From Actinomadura sp. K4S16 (GTDB lineage: Bacteria; Actinomycetota; Actinomycetes; Streptosporangiales; Streptosporangiaceae): 64,000 nt of DNA. Below are positions 34,041 through 45,997 of this stretch, one piece after another. Position numbers and translations under genes: made by a program. Every line of letters starts with the position of its first letter. Position 1 is the first letter of the stretch. The stretch is from the NCBI RefSeq assembly GCF_008327685.1, contig NZ_BDDE01000011.1:525093-589092 (forward strand), read 5' to 3'. The notes beneath the pieces were generated by a model that was not told the DNA's origin, did no database searches, and worked only from the letters and a program-made list of their open reading frames with translations.

Positions 34041-35509
34041 GCCCGCGTCCTGTCCCACCAGCCGCGGAAGCTCTCGGCCGGCGGCGCGGGCAGGTCGCGG
34101 GCCTCCGTCCACTTGCCGAGCAGGCCGGGCAGGCGGCGGATCCGCCCGCCGCGCGACAGCAGCCGGGCCCACCGGACGCCGCGCCGCACCGCCGCCTCGT
34201 GCCGGCGCGGGTCGCCCATCGTCCAGGCGAGGCCGCGCATCAGCGCCATCTCGGGGGTCGGGACGGGGCGCCGCCGCCGCGACTCGACCACCCTGCCGCG
34301 CAGGTGCACCAGCACGTCCGGGATGTCGATCTTCACGGGGCAGACGTCGGCGCAGGCGCCGCACAGCGTGGACGCGTAGGGCAGCGAGGCGTCGGCGGCG
34401 CTCTCCACGCCCCGCATCAGCGGGGTGAGGACCGCGCCGATCGGGCCGGGGTGGACCGGCCCGTAGGGGCGCCCGCCCGTCCGCTCGTAGACGGGGCAGA
34501 CGTTCTGGCAGGCCGAGCAGCGGATGCAGCGCAGGGCGGCACGGCCGACCTCGTCGGCGAGGGCGCGGGTGCGGCCGTTGTCGAGCAGGACGAGATGGAA
34601 CTCGCGCGGCCCGTCGCCCGCCGTCACGCCCGTCCACGACGAGACGTACGGGGTCATCCGGTCGCCGGTCGACGAGCGCGGAAGCAGCTGGAGGAACACC
34701 TCCATGTCATCCCATGTCGGGACGACCTTGTCGATACCGGCGACACTGATCAGCGTCTCGGGGAGCGTCAGGCACATCCGCGCGTTGCCCTCCGACTCCA
34801 CCAGGACGACGGTGCCGGTCTCGGCGACCAGGAAGTTCGCGCCGGTGACCGCGACGCGGGCGCGCAGGAACCGGTCGCGCAGGTGGGCGCGGGCGGCGGC
34901 GGCCAGCGCGGCGGGGTCGTCGGCGAGGCCGGGCCCGGCGGCGGGCACCGCGCGGCGGAGCAGCTCCGCGATCTGCGCGCGGTCGCGGTGCGCGGCCGGG
35001 GACAGCAGGTGGGACGGCGCGTCCTCGCCGAGCTGCAGGACCATCTCGGCGACGGCGGTCTCGCGGACGGTGACGCCCGCGCGGGACAGCGCGTCGTTCA
35101 GGCCGATCTCCCGCGTCGTCGCGGACGCGGCCTTGACGACCTCCTTCGCGCCCGCCGCGCGGACCAGGCCGGTGACGACGCGGCGGGCCTCCGCGGCGTC
35201 CGCCGCCCAGTGCACGGTGCCGCCCGCCTCGGTGACGGCCCGCTCCAGCTCCTCCAGATGGGCGTCGAGGTCGAGGAGGGCGCCGTCCCCGATCGCGCGG
35301 CCGGCCTCGCGGAGGTCCTCCCAGTCGGCTGCCTCGGCCGCCGCGGCGGCCTCCCGCTCCCGCAGCGCGGCCGCCGCGCCGCGCAGGTTGCGGCGCAGCC
35401 GGGTGTCGGCCAGTTCCGGCCGCGCGGCGGCGGCGAACTTCGGCCTCGGCGGCCGGGCGGGCCCGCTCCTCCCCGGGGAGGGCGCCGCCCCCGGCGGTGA
35501 GGCCGTCAT
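34037..35509 (-). CDS. lutB: Lactate utilization iron-sulfur protein B
   Basis: 490 residues. An N-terminal LUD domain (KEVVKAASATTREIGLNDAL, ANFLVAETGTVVLVESEGNARM) is followed by two 4Fe-4S motifs, CIRCSACQNVCPV and CGACADVCPV, and a C-terminal DUF3390-like region. It carries electrons in the LutABC complex. ATGA overlaps join it to both neighbours. The first 25 residues are Pro-rich. Confidence 0.92.
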   Translation of the reverse strand: MTASPPGAAPSPGRSGPARPPRPKFAAAARPELADTRLRRNLRGAAAALREREAAAAAEAADWEDLREAGRAIGDGALLDLDAHLEELERAVTEAGGTVHWAADAAEARRVVTGLVRAAGAKEVVKAASATTREIGLNDALSRAGVTVRETAVAEMVLQLGEDAPSHLLSPAAHRDRAQIAELLRRAVPAAGPGLADDPAALAAAARAHLRDRFLRARVAVTGANFLVAETGTVVLVESEGNARMCLTLPETLISVAGIDKVVPTWDDMEVFLQLLPRSSTGDRMTPYVSSWTGVTAGDGPREFHLVLLDNGRTRALADEVGRAALRCIRCSACQNVCPVYERTGGRPYGPVHPGPIGAVLTPLMRGVESAADASLPYASTLCGACADVCPVKIDIPDVLVHLRGRVVESRRRRPVPTPEMALMRGLAWTMGDPRRHEAAVRRGVRWARLLSRGGRIRRLPGLLGKWTEARDLPAPPAESFRGWWDRTRA

Positions 35510-36243
35510 GCCGGCCCCGTCTCGGCGAGGATCTCGGCCAGGTGCATCGTCCGGACGCCGCCGCGCAGCCGCGAAAGCGCGCCGCCGATGTGGGCCAGGC
35601 ACGCGTCGTCGACGGCGCAGACCACGTCGGCGCCGGTGCCGCGGATGTGCCTGACCTTGTCGGCCACCATCGCGACCGACACGTCCGCGTTCTTCATCGC
35701 GAACGCGCCGCCGAACCCGCAGCACTCGCCGGCGGACGGCAGGTCGACCAGGTCAAGGCCGCGCACCGCGCGCAGCAGCCGCACCGGCCGGTCGCCGACG
35801 CCGAGGGTGCGCAGGGACCGGCAGGACGGGTGGTAGGCGACCCGGTGCGGGAAGTACGCGCCGACGTCGGTGACCCCCAGGACGTCGATGAGGAACTCCG
35901 TCAGCTCGTAGACGGCGAGGCCCTCGGCGGCGCGGGCCAGGCCGGGGTCGCGGGCCCCCCGGGCGATCTTCGGGTAGTCGTCGCGGACGGTCGCGGCGCA
36001 CGACGCGGACGGCGCCACCACGACCTCGCAGCCCTCGAACGCGGCGGCGTGGGAGCGGGCGAGCGCGGCGGCCTCGCGGTGGTAGCCGGCCGTCCAGTGG
36101 ATCTGGCCGCAGCAGCCCTGCCCCGGCGGGAACGCCACCTCGTGGCCGAGCCGCTCCAGCAGCGCGGTCACGGCCTTCGCGGTGCCGGGGAACAGCACGT
36201 CGTCGAAGCACGCGACGGACAGCGCGACCCGCACCGGCCTCAC
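35506..36243 (-). CDS. lutA: (Fe-S)-binding protein, lactate utilization protein A
   Basis: 245 residues with two CCG (Cys-rich) domains: GQGCCGQIHWTAGY and GECCGFGGAFAMK, with the partner cysteines CEVVVAPSASC and YHPSCRSLRTLG. These bind an iron-sulfur cluster in LutA/GlpC-type proteins. I use the GTG at 36243; a second GTG at 36234 has GGGGGAG 9 nt upstream and is equally possible. TACGAT at 36284-36279 on the minus strand may be its -10. No lactate permease or LutR-type regulator is adjacent. Confidence 0.9.
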   Translation of the reverse strand: MRPVRVALSVACFDDVLFPGTAKAVTALLERLGHEVAFPPGQGCCGQIHWTAGYHREAAALARSHAAAFEGCEVVVAPSASCAATVRDDYPKIARGARDPGLARAAEGLAVYELTEFLIDVLGVTDVGAYFPHRVAYHPSCRSLRTLGVGDRPVRLLRAVRGLDLVDLPSAGECCGFGGAFAMKNADVSVAMVADKVRHIRGTGADVVCAVDDACLAHIGGALSRLRGGVRTMHLAEILAETGPA

Positions 36244-36511
36244 TCCCCCAACCCCGCAGAGCCCGTCCCCCGCCGAACATCGTAGGGGTTTCAGGCTCCG
36301 GCGGCGTGTCGTTCTCCGTCCGTTACCGCGCCGGGGGGACCCTACTGCGTGGCACCCCGGAGTGGGAGGGATCACACCCGTCCGGTACTCCGGTACCAAT
36401 GGACAACCGTCCCAACGGGCTATGGCCGGTGGGGGCGAACCACTCCACACTGGGGTGCGTCAGAAAAGGAAAGCACCACGACCGACCAGTAGTTGAGACC
36501 GGAGGCACGCC

Positions 36512-36715
36512 ATGTGCCCGCACCAGCCGCCTTGTCCCTCCCACGACGCACCCGACCGCGACGCCGCCCGCACGCTGGCCTCGCACCCCGAACAGGGGTG
36601 GAGCCTGCTGTGCAACGGGGTCGTGCTGTTCGAGGACACCGGTGAGCTGCTGCCCGACGGGGGAGTCATCGCGCCGCACCGGCCGACGGACGCGCAGGCC
36701 ACGTCCGCCGCTTGA
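36512..36715 (+). CDS. DUF5999 family protein
   Basis: 67 residues. The sequence MCPHQPPCPSHDAPDRDAAR, LASHPEQGWSLLCNGVVLFEDTGELLPDG and the IAPHRP end are those of the small actinomycete family DUF5999. Function unknown; the CPHQPPC motif suggests a metal site. GGAGG lies 8 nt before the ATG. The 265 bp upstream, shared with lutA, hold GGTACTCCGGTACC repeats but no clear promoter. Confidence 0.85.
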   Translation: MCPHQPPCPSHDAPDRDAARTLASHPEQGWSLLCNGVVLFEDTGELLPDGGVIAPHRPTDAQATSAA

Positions 36716-36813
36716 GCGGGTCTCCACGGGGGACTAGTTCAAACGGGTGATCATCCTCGGGGGCACGCCCGCCCACCACCGGCCTCTGGGCCCGCACCGG
36801 GCCCGGAGCGACC

Positions 36814-37431
36814 CTACTCCCGGCCCGTCCGCACCGGACGGGCCGCCCACCTTCTCAGCCACGGCTCCACCGCCCGGCCGACCGCCGCGGGGTCCTTGTT
36901 CAGGTCGTGCCGCTCCCCCGCCAGCACCGCGACCTCGGCCGCGTCCGCCGGATCGGGGACGCCGAACGGGTCGCGGTCGCCGTTGACGACGAGGACCTCC
37001 ACCCCCGCCGACCGCAGCTCGTCCACCCGGGTCTTCTCGGGCCTGCCCGGCGGGTGCAGCGGGAACGCCAGCGCCACCACGCCCGCCGCCCCGGCCGCCG
37101 CCGCCGTCCGGCACGCCACCCGCGCGCCGTTGCTGCGGCCGCCCTGCACCAGCGGGACGTCCCCGAACCTCTCCCGCAGGACCGCGACGACCTCCAGCCA
37201 CGCCTCGTCCTGCTTGGCCGCCGGGCCGGGCGCCCGCCGCCCGGCGAGCCGGAACGGCTGCGTCACCCGCGCGACGGCGCCGCCGAGCGCGAGCGCCTCC
37301 GCCCGCACCGCCAGCAGGTCGGCCGCCTCCACTCCCCCGTTCGACCCGTGCGTCAGCACCAGCAGGAACGCGGGGTCGTCCACCTCGTCGAGCACCACCT
37401 CGGCGGGCCCGTGCGCCGTCGCGACCTTCAT
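36814..37431 (-). CDS. Alpha/beta-hydrolase family protein (KANL3/Tex30-type)
   Basis: 205 residues. LVLTHGSNGG opens the fold; the nucleophile elbow is GGRSNGARVA with Ser in GxSxG; Asp is in VVNGDRDPFG and His in GERHDLNKDP. These place it in the small dienelactone-hydrolase-like KANL3/Tex30 group. Substrate unknown. I start at the ATG at 37431 (MKVATAHGPAEV). The stop lies 98 bp after the DUF5999 stop, convergent. Confidence 0.82.
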   Translation of the reverse strand: MKVATAHGPAEVVLDEVDDPAFLLVLTHGSNGGVEAADLLAVRAEALALGGAVARVTQPFRLAGRRAPGPAAKQDEAWLEVVAVLRERFGDVPLVQGGRSNGARVACRTAAAAGAAGVVALAFPLHPPGRPEKTRVDELRSAGVEVLVVNGDRDPFGVPDPADAAEVAVLAGERHDLNKDPAAVGRAVEPWLRRWAARPVRTGRE

Positions 37432-37482
37432 GTGACTCAAGGTAGCGGCCGCGCCGGCCGGCCCGTGCGGCAGACTGGCCCC

Positions 37483-37908
37483 ATGCAGAGGATGACCGAG
37501 AGCGAGTGGCGCGCGTTCGTCATGGAGGGCACCCGCACCGGCAAGGCCGGCGTGACCCGCAAGGACGGGACGCCGCACGTCACCCCGGTCTGGTTCGTCC
37601 TCGACGGGGACGACGTGCTGTTCAACACCGGCCGCCACAGCGTCAAGGGACGCGTCCTCGCCCGCGACCCGCGCGTGTCCATCTGCGTCGACGACCAGGC
37701 CCCGCCCTACTCGTACGTCCTGCTCCAGGCCGAGGCGACGCTGGTCGAGGACCTGGACGAGGTGCTCCGCTGGGCGACCGCCATCGGCGGCCGCTACATG
37801 GGCGCCGACCGGGCCGAGGAGTTCGGCCGGCGCAACGCGGTGCCCACCGAGTACCTCGTCCGCGCCCGCATCACCAAGGTGATCGCCGAGCGCGCCATCG
37901 CCGAGTAG
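37483..37908 (+). CDS. PPOX class F420-dependent oxidoreductase
   Basis: 141 residues of the split-barrel flavin/F420 fold. TGKAGVTRKDGTPHVTPVWFVLDGDDVLFNTG, VLARDPRVSICVDDQ and the YVLLQAEATLVED strand match the actinobacterial F420-dependent PPOX-fold family. These use the deazaflavin F420 to reduce unknown substrates. CAGACT lies 6 nt before the ATG (leaderless). Its stop codon directly abuts the stop codon of the TPR gene on the other strand. Confidence 0.85.
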   Translation: MQRMTESEWRAFVMEGTRTGKAGVTRKDGTPHVTPVWFVLDGDDVLFNTGRHSVKGRVLARDPRVSICVDDQAPPYSYVLLQAEATLVEDLDEVLRWATAIGGRYMGADRAEEFGRRNAVPTEYLVRARITKVIAERAIAE

Positions 37909-39027
37909 CTAGCCCTCGGTCCAGTCCGGGACGGGCGTGCCCATCGCCAGCCGGAACCGCTCCGCGAAGCTCTCGTGCAGCAGCGGGCCCCACGGGTAGC
38001 CGCTCGGCACCCGCACAGCCCTGCCGAGGGTCTCGTTGGACTCGCCCGCCCGGCGCTCGGCGTACCGGGCGGCGAGCAGCGCGTACATGTGGTCGAGGGC
38101 CCCGAACGCCTCCCCGGCCAGGGCCGGGAGCGTCCCGTCCGACACGGCCTGCTCGACGACCGGCTCCCACCACAGGTCGCCGGGGTCGCCGTCGTCCTCG
38201 GCGTCGCCGAAGTCGCGGCGCAGCCGCGCCCGCACCTGGCCCGCGGTGCCGGGGTCGGTGAGCCCGCGCCGCCACACCTCGCCGGCCTCGGCGCCCCGCC
38301 CCCGCAGCGGCAGCGTCCGCGCCAGCAGCTCGGTGGCCAGCGGCCCGACCTCCGGGTCGGGCGGCTCCTCCCCCAGCGCCGCGCCGAACGCGCCGATCGC
38401 CTGGTCGAGGTAGGAGATGCCGAGCGCGACGGCGAGCCGGGAGTGGGCGTAGGGGGCGGTACCCCGGTCGATCAGCCTGAGCCCGGCGGTCAGGACCCGC
38501 TGCGCCCGCGCGGGCTCGTCGCGCTCCAGCAGCCGCTGCGCGAGGTCGTGCGCGGCGGGCGGCCCGTACTCGGCGTCCCCGGTCGCGATCACCGCCTCCC
38601 AGTGGCCGCGGGCGGTGTCGAAGTCGCCGGCGTCGTCGGCGATGCGGGCGAGGGCCAGGTGGGCGGGCGGCAGGTAGGCGGGGTTGCCGAAGTCGACAAC
38701 GACCCGCCAGGCGGGCGCCGCCAACTCGTGCTCGCCGGCCCGCTCGTGGGTGAGGGCCAGGTGGTAGGCGGCGCGCGGCCCGTACTCGGGGTCGGCCGTG
38801 GCGATCGCCGCCCGGTCGGCCTCCCTGGCGCGCTCCACATGCCCGGCGTCGTCCAGGACGACCGCCAGCCCCAGCGCCGCCTGCGCCCGGAAGGGGGTGT
38901 CGCCCAGCGCGAGCACCCTCTCGAACAGCAGCGCGGCCCGCTCCGCCTCACCGTTCTCGGCGAGGCCGCGGGCCTCCTCGCACAGTCGCGCCGCGTCGTC
39001 GGACACGGCGTCCAGGGACTCGCTCAT
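37909..39027 (-). CDS. Tetratricopeptide-repeat protein
   Basis: 372 residues. Residues about 10-215 consist of about six TPR-like helical pairs of 35 residues with the Ala/Gly/Tyr spacing of the family (FRAQAALGLAVVLDDAGHVERARE, YGPRAAYHLALTHERAGEHELA, YLPPAHLALARIADDAGDFDTA). TPRs bind other proteins. The last 120 residues are not repeat-like. No signal peptide. Its partner is unknown. It starts with ATG after CAGAGGGCAGAAGAGCG. Confidence 0.8.
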   Translation of the reverse strand: MSESLDAVSDDAARLCEEARGLAENGEAERAALLFERVLALGDTPFRAQAALGLAVVLDDAGHVERAREADRAAIATADPEYGPRAAYHLALTHERAGEHELAAPAWRVVVDFGNPAYLPPAHLALARIADDAGDFDTARGHWEAVIATGDAEYGPPAAHDLAQRLLERDEPARAQRVLTAGLRLIDRGTAPYAHSRLAVALGISYLDQAIGAFGAALGEEPPDPEVGPLATELLARTLPLRGRGAEAGEVWRRGLTDPGTAGQVRARLRRDFGDAEDDGDPGDLWWEPVVEQAVSDGTLPALAGEAFGALDHMYALLAARYAERRAGESNETLGRAVRVPSGYPWGPLLHESFAERFRLAMGTPVPDWTEG

Positions 39028-39500
39028 CGCTCTTCTGCCCTCTGGGGGTCGGGATCAGCAGAAGCGTAGCGACAGGCCCCCACCCCCGTCCCGCCCCGAC
39101 ACCCCGAAATCCCGCCATGATCACAAATCCGTCCCCGAACCCGTCCCCGCCCCTGGCGCATGCCGCCGAGCCATCAACTCCAGGCCTCCGTGAACGCCCG
39201 ATCCGCCCAGCCGGCCCCGGCACCGCGCGAACGGCCCTCGACCGTAAGCGCTCCAAGCCTTCGCGGTCACCGCCGAACGCGCTCAAGTATCAGGAGCGGA
39301 CGCGAACGGCGCCCAGCCACCACCCCAGCCTTCGGCGACCCGAGCTACCGCGATCGCGTCCGAAGGCAGGTTCGAGCGAAGCAAGAACCTGATCGCGCAG
39401 CGAGCCGCAAGGCGAGACGAAGCGATGCCAGCGATCGCACGTGGGCTTTGGGCTGAGGCGCCCCAGGCGCCTCAGCCCAAAGCCCACAAATAAACACTGC
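39028..39500. other. 473-bp intergenic region with repeat-like sequence
   Basis: No gene is supported: short open frames at 39117-39456 have no ribosome sites and no family resemblance. Bases 39340-39440 repeat the words GCGAAGC, CGAGCCGCAAGGCGAG and CGATCGC and form a hairpin (CAGGTTC / GAACCTG, 39367-39391). A 22-bp perfect stem follows at 39441-39487. This looks like a small structured intergenic element. Confidence 0.5.
39441..39487. terminator. Very long perfect stem-loop downstream of gcvP
   Basis: Arms of 22 bp (39441-39462 and 39466-39487) are exact complements with a 3-nt loop CCA. On the minus strand it begins 14 bp after the gcvP stop and is preceded by TTTATTT; on the plus strand it is followed by AAATAAAC. 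It probably ends the gcvP transcript. Confidence 0.7.
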
Positions 39501-42371
<2,871 letters not shown>

Positions 42372-42430
42372 GGAAGGCCTCCTGGCTGCTGCGGTCGCTC
42401 AGGTGCGCCGCCGGCGCGGGCCGGCGGGCC

Positions 42431-42631
42431 GGTCTCCCCCTCTGTCATCGGCACCTGAGAGCTTCACCCGCGCGGCGGGGTTTCCCCTTCGGTGAGCCGC
42501 CCTTCCCCGCGCGCGGGGATCGACGCCTGCTTTCCAGAGGTGCCTCGTCCGCGCGGTCCTTTTGCCTGAGAGGTTCCGGGGAGGTTGCCCCTTCGGCGCC
42601 CCACGCTGGCGGCGTGGGGTCTCTCCCGCAC
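42431..42631 (-). ncRNA. Tandem glycine riboswitch
   Basis: Read on the minus strand. The first aptamer starts GCGGGAGAGACC and holds GCCGAAGGGGCAA and CTCAGGCAAAAGGAC; it closes at CACCTCTGGAAAGC. The second aptamer holds CACCGAAGGGGAAACC and CTCTCAGGTGCCGATGAC and closes at AGAGGGGGAGACC. These are the two conserved halves of the cooperative glycine riboswitch. It is followed by a G+C hairpin and the gcvP ribosome site. TAGGGT at 42663-42658 fits the promoter -10. Confidence 0.93.
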
Positions 42632-42909
42632 AGGGTCGACGGCATGTCCTAGGACGAACCCTACCCAAAGGCGCGTCCACCGGGTGGTTCCGGCCCGCCG
42701 CAAGGGCCGAGCCCTTCCGGCGCCCGGGGTCTACCGGCGAGTACCATGTGCTCACCCACCTGGGACGGGAGGGGCTCGGGCCGCACGGGGGCGGGGAGAT
42801 GAGGCTGCGGGATGGACGCGCGTCCCGGCGGCGCTCCGCCGACTCGACGGCGCGCCGCCGGGTCTGGGACGCTGGCCACGATGACGGATGGCCGGAGCGG
42901 CGGTACGGC
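42632..42909. other. Region between the glycine riboswitch and the flippase gene
   Basis: Holds the gcvP promoter (TAGGGT, minus strand) at its left end. On the plus side it should carry the promoter of the flippase gene, which I could not locate. An in-frame ATG at 42799 with GGGGCGGGGAG before it could extend that gene by 37 codons. Confidence 0.4.
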
Positions 42910-45387
42910 GTGACACAGACCCACGACGGCGCGGTGCGCCCGGCGCCGGGGGCGTCCGCCGGCGTCCCCGTCGAGGAGCCCGCCCAGCCCGACCGGATCC
43001 GCCGCCCGTCCGACGCCTTCCGGTTCGCGGCGTCCGTCGTGGGGCTGGCGGCGGTCATGCTGCTGGTGTCGATCGCGCAGCAGACGACGCACGGCCTCCA
43101 GACCGACATCGCGCAGGGCACCGCGCACGCGCCCCGGCCGCTGCTGACGCTGGCGACGCTGGTGTCCAGCTTCGGGGTGCTCGCCGTGCCGATCGCGTTC
43201 GGGATCGAGCGGCTGTTCCACAAGGACGGGACGCGGGTCGCGATCGCGCTGCTCGCCGCGATGATCGCGTTCGGCGTCACGGTGGGCCTGGACGACCTGG
43301 TGGTGCGGGCCGCGCCGGGGGGCGTGCTCGACTCGCTGATCTGGGGCGGCACCGAGACCGCGCCGGTGCACACCGACATCGCGCCGGTCATCGCGTTCGT
43401 CAGCGCGGTCGGGATGGCGGGCCGCGCCCGCTGGCAGGCCGCCACCTGGACCATGATCGGGCTGGCGGCGCTGACCGGGCTGACCGCGTCGTACGCCTCC
43501 GTGGCCGCGCTGGCGGCCACCTACCTGCTGGGCCGCGCCATCGGCCACGGCACCCTCTACGCGGTCGGGACGCCGAACCCGCGCCCGTCCGGCAGGACCG
43601 TGGTGGCCGCGCTCGAACGGCTCGGCCTGCGGCCCGAGCGGGCGGCGCGGCTGGACGGCTCCGGGGAGGGCACCGACCAGACGCGCCGGTACGGCGTCGT
43701 CCTCGCCGACCGCCCGCGGGGCGGGACCGGCGCCCGGCTCCCGGCGCGGCGCGGGCCGCACGGCGAGTGGGACGTGGAGGTCCGCGTCCTCGACCGCGAC
43801 CAGCAGACCGCCGGGCTGCTCTACCGCGTCTGGCGGCTGCTGCGGCTGCGCGGCGACACGACCGGGCGGACGCTGCGCTCGCTCCGCCGCTCCCTCGAGC
43901 TGGAGTCGCTGACGGCGTACGCGCTGGACGCGGCGGGCGCCCGGACGCCGCGGCTCGCCGGCACCTGCGAGGTCGGCACCGAGGCGGCGCTGCTGGCCTA
44001 CGAGCACGTGCCGGGGCGGCGGCTCGGGGACGTCCCCGACGACGAGGTCACCGACGCGCTGCTCACGGACGTGTGGCGGCAGTTCCGGGCGCTGCAGGCG
44101 GGGCGGATCGCGCACCGGCGGCTGGAGGGCGGGGCGGTCCTGGTCGGCGACGACGGCCGCGCCTACCTGACCGACCTGCGGTCCGGGGAGACGGCGGCGG
44201 GTGACCTGGCGCTCCGCCTCGACCTCGCCCAGCTGCTCACGACCCTGGCGCTGCGGGCGGGGCCGGAGCGGGCGGTCCGGACGGCGGCGTCCGTGCTGGG
44301 CGAGGAGGCCCTCGGCGGGGCGGTGCCGCTGCTGCAGCGGGTGGCGCTGTCCCGGGCGACGCGCACGGCCCTCCGGCACCACAAGGACCTGCTCACCCGC
44401 ATCCGCGAGCAGATCGTCCGGCTGAAGCCGGAGACCGAGGCGGCCCCCGCCAACCTGGAGCGCTTCCGGCCCCGGACCATCGTCAGCATCGTGGCGCTGT
44501 CGATCGCGGCCTACATCGTCATCCCGCAGGTGACGAGCCTGGACATCGGCCGCCTGGCGGCCACGGCGAGCTGGCACTGGGTGGCGGCGGCGCTCGGGGC
44601 GGCGGCGCTCACCTACGTGGCCGCCGCGTTCATGCTGATGGGGTTCGTCCCGGAGCGCCTGCCGCTGTGGCGGACGGTCCTGGTGCAGCTGGCAGCGTCG
44701 TTCGTGAAGCTGGTCGCGCCCGCGGCCGTGGGCGGCGTCGCGGTCAACACCCGCTACCTGCAGCGCACGGGCGTCCGGCCGGCCCTCGCCGTCGCGAGCG
44801 TGGGCGCGTCCCAGCTCGTCGGCATGGTCATCCACATCCTGCTGCTGGTGCTGTTCGGGTTCCTGACCGGCTCGACGGCGAAGGCGACGCAGGACCTCGC
44901 CCCCTCCCGGACGATCATGTTCGCGGTGCTGGGGCTGGGGCTGCTCGCCGGGCTGGCGCTGACCGTGCCGCGGGTGCGGCGGGTGGTCGCCTCGCGGCTG
45001 AGGGCCATGTTCTCGGGCGTGGTGCCGCGCCTGGTGGACGTCCTGCAGTCCCCGCGGAAGCTGGCCACCGGGATGGGCGGCACGCTGCTGCTGACGCTGG
45101 CGTTCACCCTGTGCCTGGACGCCTCGGTCCGGGCGTTCGGCGGGTCGCTGCCGTGGACGACGGTGGTGCTGGTGTTCCTGACCGCGAACGCGGTCGGATC
45201 CGCGGCGCCGACGCCGGGCGGGCTCGGCGCCGTCGAGGGCGCCCTCACCCTGGCGCTGACGATCTCGGGGCTGACGGCGGAGACGGCGACATCGGCGGTG
45301 CTGCTCTACCGGCTGCTGACGCTGTGGCTGCCGGTGCTGCCGGGCTGGGGGGCGTTCGCGTTCCTGCAGCGCAAGGAGGCGCTCTGA
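42910..45387 (+). CDS. Flippase-like membrane protein with an internal kinase-like domain
   Basis: 825 residues in three parts. Residues about 35-205 hold five to six membrane helices. Residues about 225-480 resemble a kinase of the aminoglycoside phosphotransferase/RIO type: RIAHRRLEGGAVLVGDDGRAYLTDLRSG stands where H-x-D-x4-N and D-F-G should be. The catalytic Asp and the Asn are missing, and DLR replaces DFG, so it is probably a pseudokinase. Residues about 505-820 form a lysylphosphatidylglycerol synthase-type flippase domain with eight helices. I start at the GTG at 42910; an in-frame ATG at 42799 is an alternative. It converges with the MerR gene (4-bp gap). Confidence 0.8.
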   Translation: MTQTHDGAVRPAPGASAGVPVEEPAQPDRIRRPSDAFRFAASVVGLAAVMLLVSIAQQTTHGLQTDIAQGTAHAPRPLLTLATLVSSFGVLAVPIAFGIERLFHKDGTRVAIALLAAMIAFGVTVGLDDLVVRAAPGGVLDSLIWGGTETAPVHTDIAPVIAFVSAVGMAGRARWQAATWTMIGLAALTGLTASYASVAALAATYLLGRAIGHGTLYAVGTPNPRPSGRTVVAALERLGLRPERAARLDGSGEGTDQTRRYGVVLADRPRGGTGARLPARRGPHGEWDVEVRVLDRDQQTAGLLYRVWRLLRLRGDTTGRTLRSLRRSLELESLTAYALDAAGARTPRLAGTCEVGTEAALLAYEHVPGRRLGDVPDDEVTDALLTDVWRQFRALQAGRIAHRRLEGGAVLVGDDGRAYLTDLRSGETAAGDLALRLDLAQLLTTLALRAGPERAVRTAASVLGEEALGGAVPLLQRVALSRATRTALRHHKDLLTRIREQIVRLKPETEAAPANLERFRPRTIVSIVALSIAAYIVIPQVTSLDIGRLAATASWHWVAAALGAAALTYVAAAFMLMGFVPERLPLWRTVLVQLAASFVKLVAPAAVGGVAVNTRYLQRTGVRPALAVASVGASQLVGMVIHILLLVLFGFLTGSTAKATQDLAPSRTIMFAVLGLGLLAGLALTVPRVRRVVASRLRAMFSGVVPRLVDVLQSPRKLATGMGGTLLLTLAFTLCLDASVRAFGGSLPWTTVVLVFLTANAVGSAAPTPGGLGAVEGALTLALTISGLTAETATSAVLLYRLLTLWLPVLPGWGAFAFLQRKEAL

Positions 45388-45391
45388 GGCG

Positions 45392-45997
45392 TCAGCCGGT
45401 GCGGCGGGCGCGCCGCCGGTCGGCGAGCTCGTCGTGGGGGTGCCCCGCCGGGTCGGGCTCGCCGGTGGAGGCGCGCTCACCGGGTAGTTCCGCCAGGCTG
45501 CACTCCACCTCCTGCCACACCCGTCCGAGCGCGATGCCGAACACGCCCTGCCCGCCCTGGAGGAGGTCGACGACCTCGTCGGGCGAGGTGCACTCGTACA
45601 CGCTCACGCCGTCGCTCATCAGGGTGATCTGAGCGAGGTCCTGGACGCCGCGGTCGCGCAGATGGGTGACGGCCGTGCGGATCTGCTGCAGCGAGACGCC
45701 GGTGTCCAGGAGCCGCTTGACGACCTTCAGGACGAGGATGTCGCGGAAGCTGTACAGCCGCTGGCTGCCGGATCCCTGCGCCGACCGCACGCTGGGCTCC
45801 ACCAGCTTGGTGCGGGCCCAGTAGTCGAGTTGCCGGTAGGTGATGCCCGCCGCGGCGCACGCCGTCGGGCCGCGGTAGCCGACGTCCTCCGGCGGCGCCG
45901 ACACCTGGGTGTCGAAGAGCAGGCCCTGCTCTCCGGCACGGCGGGACGCCACGCGCCTGTCGGGGGTCGCCTTGCCCTCGCCGCTGCTCACCGCCAC
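45392..45997 (-). CDS. MerR family transcriptional regulator (Rv1830-like)
   Basis: 201 residues. The MerR HTH is CAAAGITYRQLDYWARTKLVEPSVRSAQGSGSQRLYSFRDILVLKVVKRLLDTGVSLQQIRTAV at residues about 45-110; the C-terminal part is acidic and shares no metal-site Cys. It occupies the place of Rv1830, next to the DUF151 gene and gcvP in M. tuberculosis. The GTG start has GGAGG 5 nt upstream. TTGACG (46037-46032) and TAGAAG (46015-46010) form its promoter on the minus strand, overlapped by a palindrome. Confidence 0.9.
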   Translation of the reverse strand: MAVSSGEGKATPDRRVASRRAGEQGLLFDTQVSAPPEDVGYRGPTACAAAGITYRQLDYWARTKLVEPSVRSAQGSGSQRLYSFRDILVLKVVKRLLDTGVSLQQIRTAVTHLRDRGVQDLAQITLMSDGVSVYECTSPDEVVDLLQGGQGVFGIALGRVWQEVECSLAELPGERASTGEPDPAGHPHDELADRRRARRTG

